Below are positions 51,594 through 52,693 of a stretch of 52,693 nucleotides of DNA, one piece after another. The position numbers and the translations under genes were made by a program. Every line of letters begins with the position of its first letter. Positions within the stretch are counted from its first letter, which is position 1. The DNA comes from an uncultured Acidobacteriota bacterium (GTDB lineage Bacteria; Acidobacteriota; UBA6911; CAINFC01), in the NCBI GenBank assembly GCA_903847975.1, contig CAINFC010000160.1, forward strand, positions 1 to 52,693. The letters run 5' to 3'. The notes under the pieces are model-generated. The model was not told the DNA's origin. It was given only the letters and a program-made list of their open reading frames with translations, and ran no database searches.

Positions 51594-52342
51594 ACCCTCT
51601 GCGCAAAGCATGGAGAATCGTTCGGAGCGCATTCCTCTGGGCGGTGAGTGTGCTGCACTTTTTTCCCATCTGTTCGGCGCTGGTGCTGCTCGGCGCGTTT
51701 GTCGATCCCCGGAAAAACGACTGGCCGCAGCGCTTCTTTTTTCGGAACATACTGCGCTTTGCCGGGGTGGGCTTTTCGGTGCGCCGCTCCCCGGGCTTCG
51801 ACCCGAAGCGCACCAGCCTGTTCATCTGCAACCACGTGAACCTTTTCGACGCCTTCGTCATTTACTCGGCCATCCCGCAGTTTGTGCGCGGGCTGGAGCT
51901 GGAGAGCCACTTCCGGATTCCGGCCTACGGTTGGATGATGGGCCGGTTCGGCAATATTCCGGTTCCGGAAAATCCGGGTCCGGCCGATTTCCTGAAGCTC
52001 CTGCGCCGGGTCAAAGCCGCGCTGGACGACGGCATCAGCCTGATCGTCTTTGCCGAGGGGAGCCGCACGCTCGACGGCCGGGTCGGCCCCTTCAAAAAGG
52101 GAGCCTTTATTCTGGCGGTGCAAAGCGGCTACCCGGTCGTCCCGATGAGCATCACCGGCTCATTCCAGTTCAACCGCAAGGATGACTGGATGCTCAATCC
52201 CTCGCACATCACCGTGCATCTCCACGACAACATCGAGACCAAGGGGCTGCGAAAAGGGGAAGTGGATGCCCTCATGGAACGGGTCCACGCCATCGTCTCC
52301 GCTCCGGTCGATGCCTACCAGGATGCCTGGGAAGCCCTGTGA
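51590..52342 (+). CDS. PlsC-family 1-acyl-glycerol-3-phosphate-type acyltransferase
   Basis: The 250-residue acyltransferase has a hydrophobic N-terminal membrane segment (about 14-37). Motif I is NHVNLFD with H82 and D87. Motif II/III is FAEGSRTLDGRVGPFKKGAF, with E156-G157, followed by the conserved VVPMSITGS. It would move an acyl group from acyl-ACP or acyl-CoA to a lysophospholipid or related acceptor. The ATG at 51590 overlaps the kinase stop; the frame is open further up but antisense-like. It is the last gene of the ACP-ligase-lipid kinase-acyltransferase operon, so the acyl donor may be the operon's own acyl carrier. Confidence 0.93.
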   Translation: MNPLRKAWRIVRSAFLWAVSVLHFFPICSALVLLGAFVDPRKNDWPQRFFFRNILRFAGVGFSVRRSPGFDPKRTSLFICNHVNLFDAFVIYSAIPQFVRGLELESHFRIPAYGWMMGRFGNIPVPENPGPADFLKLLRRVKAALDDGISLIVFAEGSRTLDGRVGPFKKGAFILAVQSGYPVVPMSITGSFQFNRKDDWMLNPSHITVHLHDNIETKGLRKGEVDALMERVHAIVSAPVDAYQDAWEAL

Positions 52343-52482
52343 TTCCGAGGTCATAGTCCCGTAAGGGACGGCGAGATTTTAGCCCGGCCTTTGATTGCCG
52401 GGTTGGCTCCAGCAAGGGGCAAGTCCTGATCGGGACGGCAGAGCCGGACGGAAAAACGATTTTTTGCGAAGCCATCAGGAAG
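52343..52482. repeat. Hairpin repeats after the lipid operon
   Basis: GTCCC...GGGAC (about 52355-52368) and CCCGGC...GCCGGG (about 52383-52404) are consecutive hairpins, followed by a GATTTTTTGCGAAGCCATC motif at 52458-52476. They may end the operon's transcription and are of the REP-like style seen elsewhere in the window. No gene is visible from 52343 to the end of the window. Confidence 0.5.
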
Positions 52483-52693
52483 GATGACCCGGTAAAAAGT
52501 AGCAGGAACCCGAAAGGGGTTCCGGTACACAGCCCGGGCTTGCGCCGCAGGCGCTACCCTGGGTATGCGGATTTGTTTAAAACCCAGCCCTGAAAGGGCT
52601 GCGCAAACACCTGGCATGGCTGGATTATGCGCAACCCTTTCAGGGCTCAACCCAACGGAAATCCACAGGTGGGGGGCTTTTGCGAAGCTATCA
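52483..52693. repeat. Composite hairpin element, second copy (may continue past the window)
   Basis: The left end 52483-52500 (GATGACCCGGTAAAAAGT) is the inverted form of the right end 52675-52693 (GGCTTTTGCGAAGCTATCA). Inside are the same blocks as at 14363-14656: AGCAGGAACCCGAAAGGGG, ACACAGCCCGGG..., GTTTAAAACCCAGCCC, AAAGGGCTGCGCAAACAC and GCGCAACCCTTTC. The part between the second and third hairpin of the 14.4-kb copy is missing. The element is about 210 bp here against about 290 bp there. Confidence 0.7.

Noticed and set aside
48705-52342. A polyketide, aryl-polyene or ladderane cluster
   Set aside because: There is an ACP, a ligase and an acyltransferase but no ketosynthase, dehydratase or ammonia-lyase; lipid kinase and PlsC fit phospholipid chemistry better.

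Overview
The window reads as a chromosomal piece of a GC-rich, motile, Gram-negative-type bacterium. Several traits fit Acidobacteriota or a close relative: a secreted GWxTD-domain protein, Ser/Thr kinases fused to a TolB-type propeller and ending in the same xMIENFR tail, a Tat-signal mannonate-dehydratase-like protein, TolC-type efflux, and many intergenic hairpin repeats. The phylum is inferred from gene families, not from a marker gene. No rRNA, tRNA, CRISPR array, prophage or transposase gene was seen.

Layout. (1) 461-10108, plus strand: a flagellar operon with flhB, flhA, flhF, flhG, a FliA-type sigma factor, fliM and a long fliN-like gene. Two accessory genes follow: a small membrane coiled-coil protein and a stand-alone MshEN (GspE N-terminal) protein. 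(2) 10625-12080: a cheX-cheY-cheX triplet. (3) 12168-14348: accD and folC. (4) 14781-17211: udk (minus), then a GWxTD lipoprotein-like or secreted protein (plus). (5) 17230-22860, minus: a TolC / HlyD / 14-TM MFS tripartite efflux operon whose last gene is mannonate-dehydratase-like. (6) 23003-28203, minus: two translationally coupled PknB-TolB receptor kinases. (7) 28821-45269: a signalling block. It holds a giant CHASE4-PAS4 hybrid histidine kinase coupled to a REC-REC-HEAT-pseudoREC protein, a UDP-glucuronate epimerase, a PAS-GAF hybrid kinase, and a PAS/GAF kinase coupled to a REC-kinase. (8) 45441-48377: a large secreted cohesin/Ig-like repeat protein. (9) 48705-52342: a tightly overlapping lipid operon of acyl carrier protein, acyl-AMP ligase, diacylglycerol-kinase family lipid kinase and PlsC acyltransferase.

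How the parts work together. Regions 1 and 2 form the late part of flagellar assembly and switching: export gate, polar placement and number control by FlhF/FlhG, late-gene sigma factor, switch complex, and a CheY with two CheX-type phosphatases. The MshEN protein may add a second-messenger input. Regions 6 and 7 hold five large sensor kinases in about 22 kb. Coupled stop-start overlaps suggest that REC-REC-HEAT is the partner of the first hybrid kinase and REC-kinase the partner of the last. Region 9 would activate an acyl chain, load it on its own ACP and build or modify a phospholipid.

Intergenic DNA is unusually structured. Many gaps carry an about 18-bp motif (GACTTTTTGCCGGGTYATC and variants). 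In at least three places it occurs as terminal inverted repeats around different hairpin-rich interiors, which looks like a family of MITE-like elements. Two promoters ending in the same 11-mer (TCATGGATAAT), and a third strong sigma-70-type promoter, sit so close to their start codons that two of the three transcripts would be leaderless.
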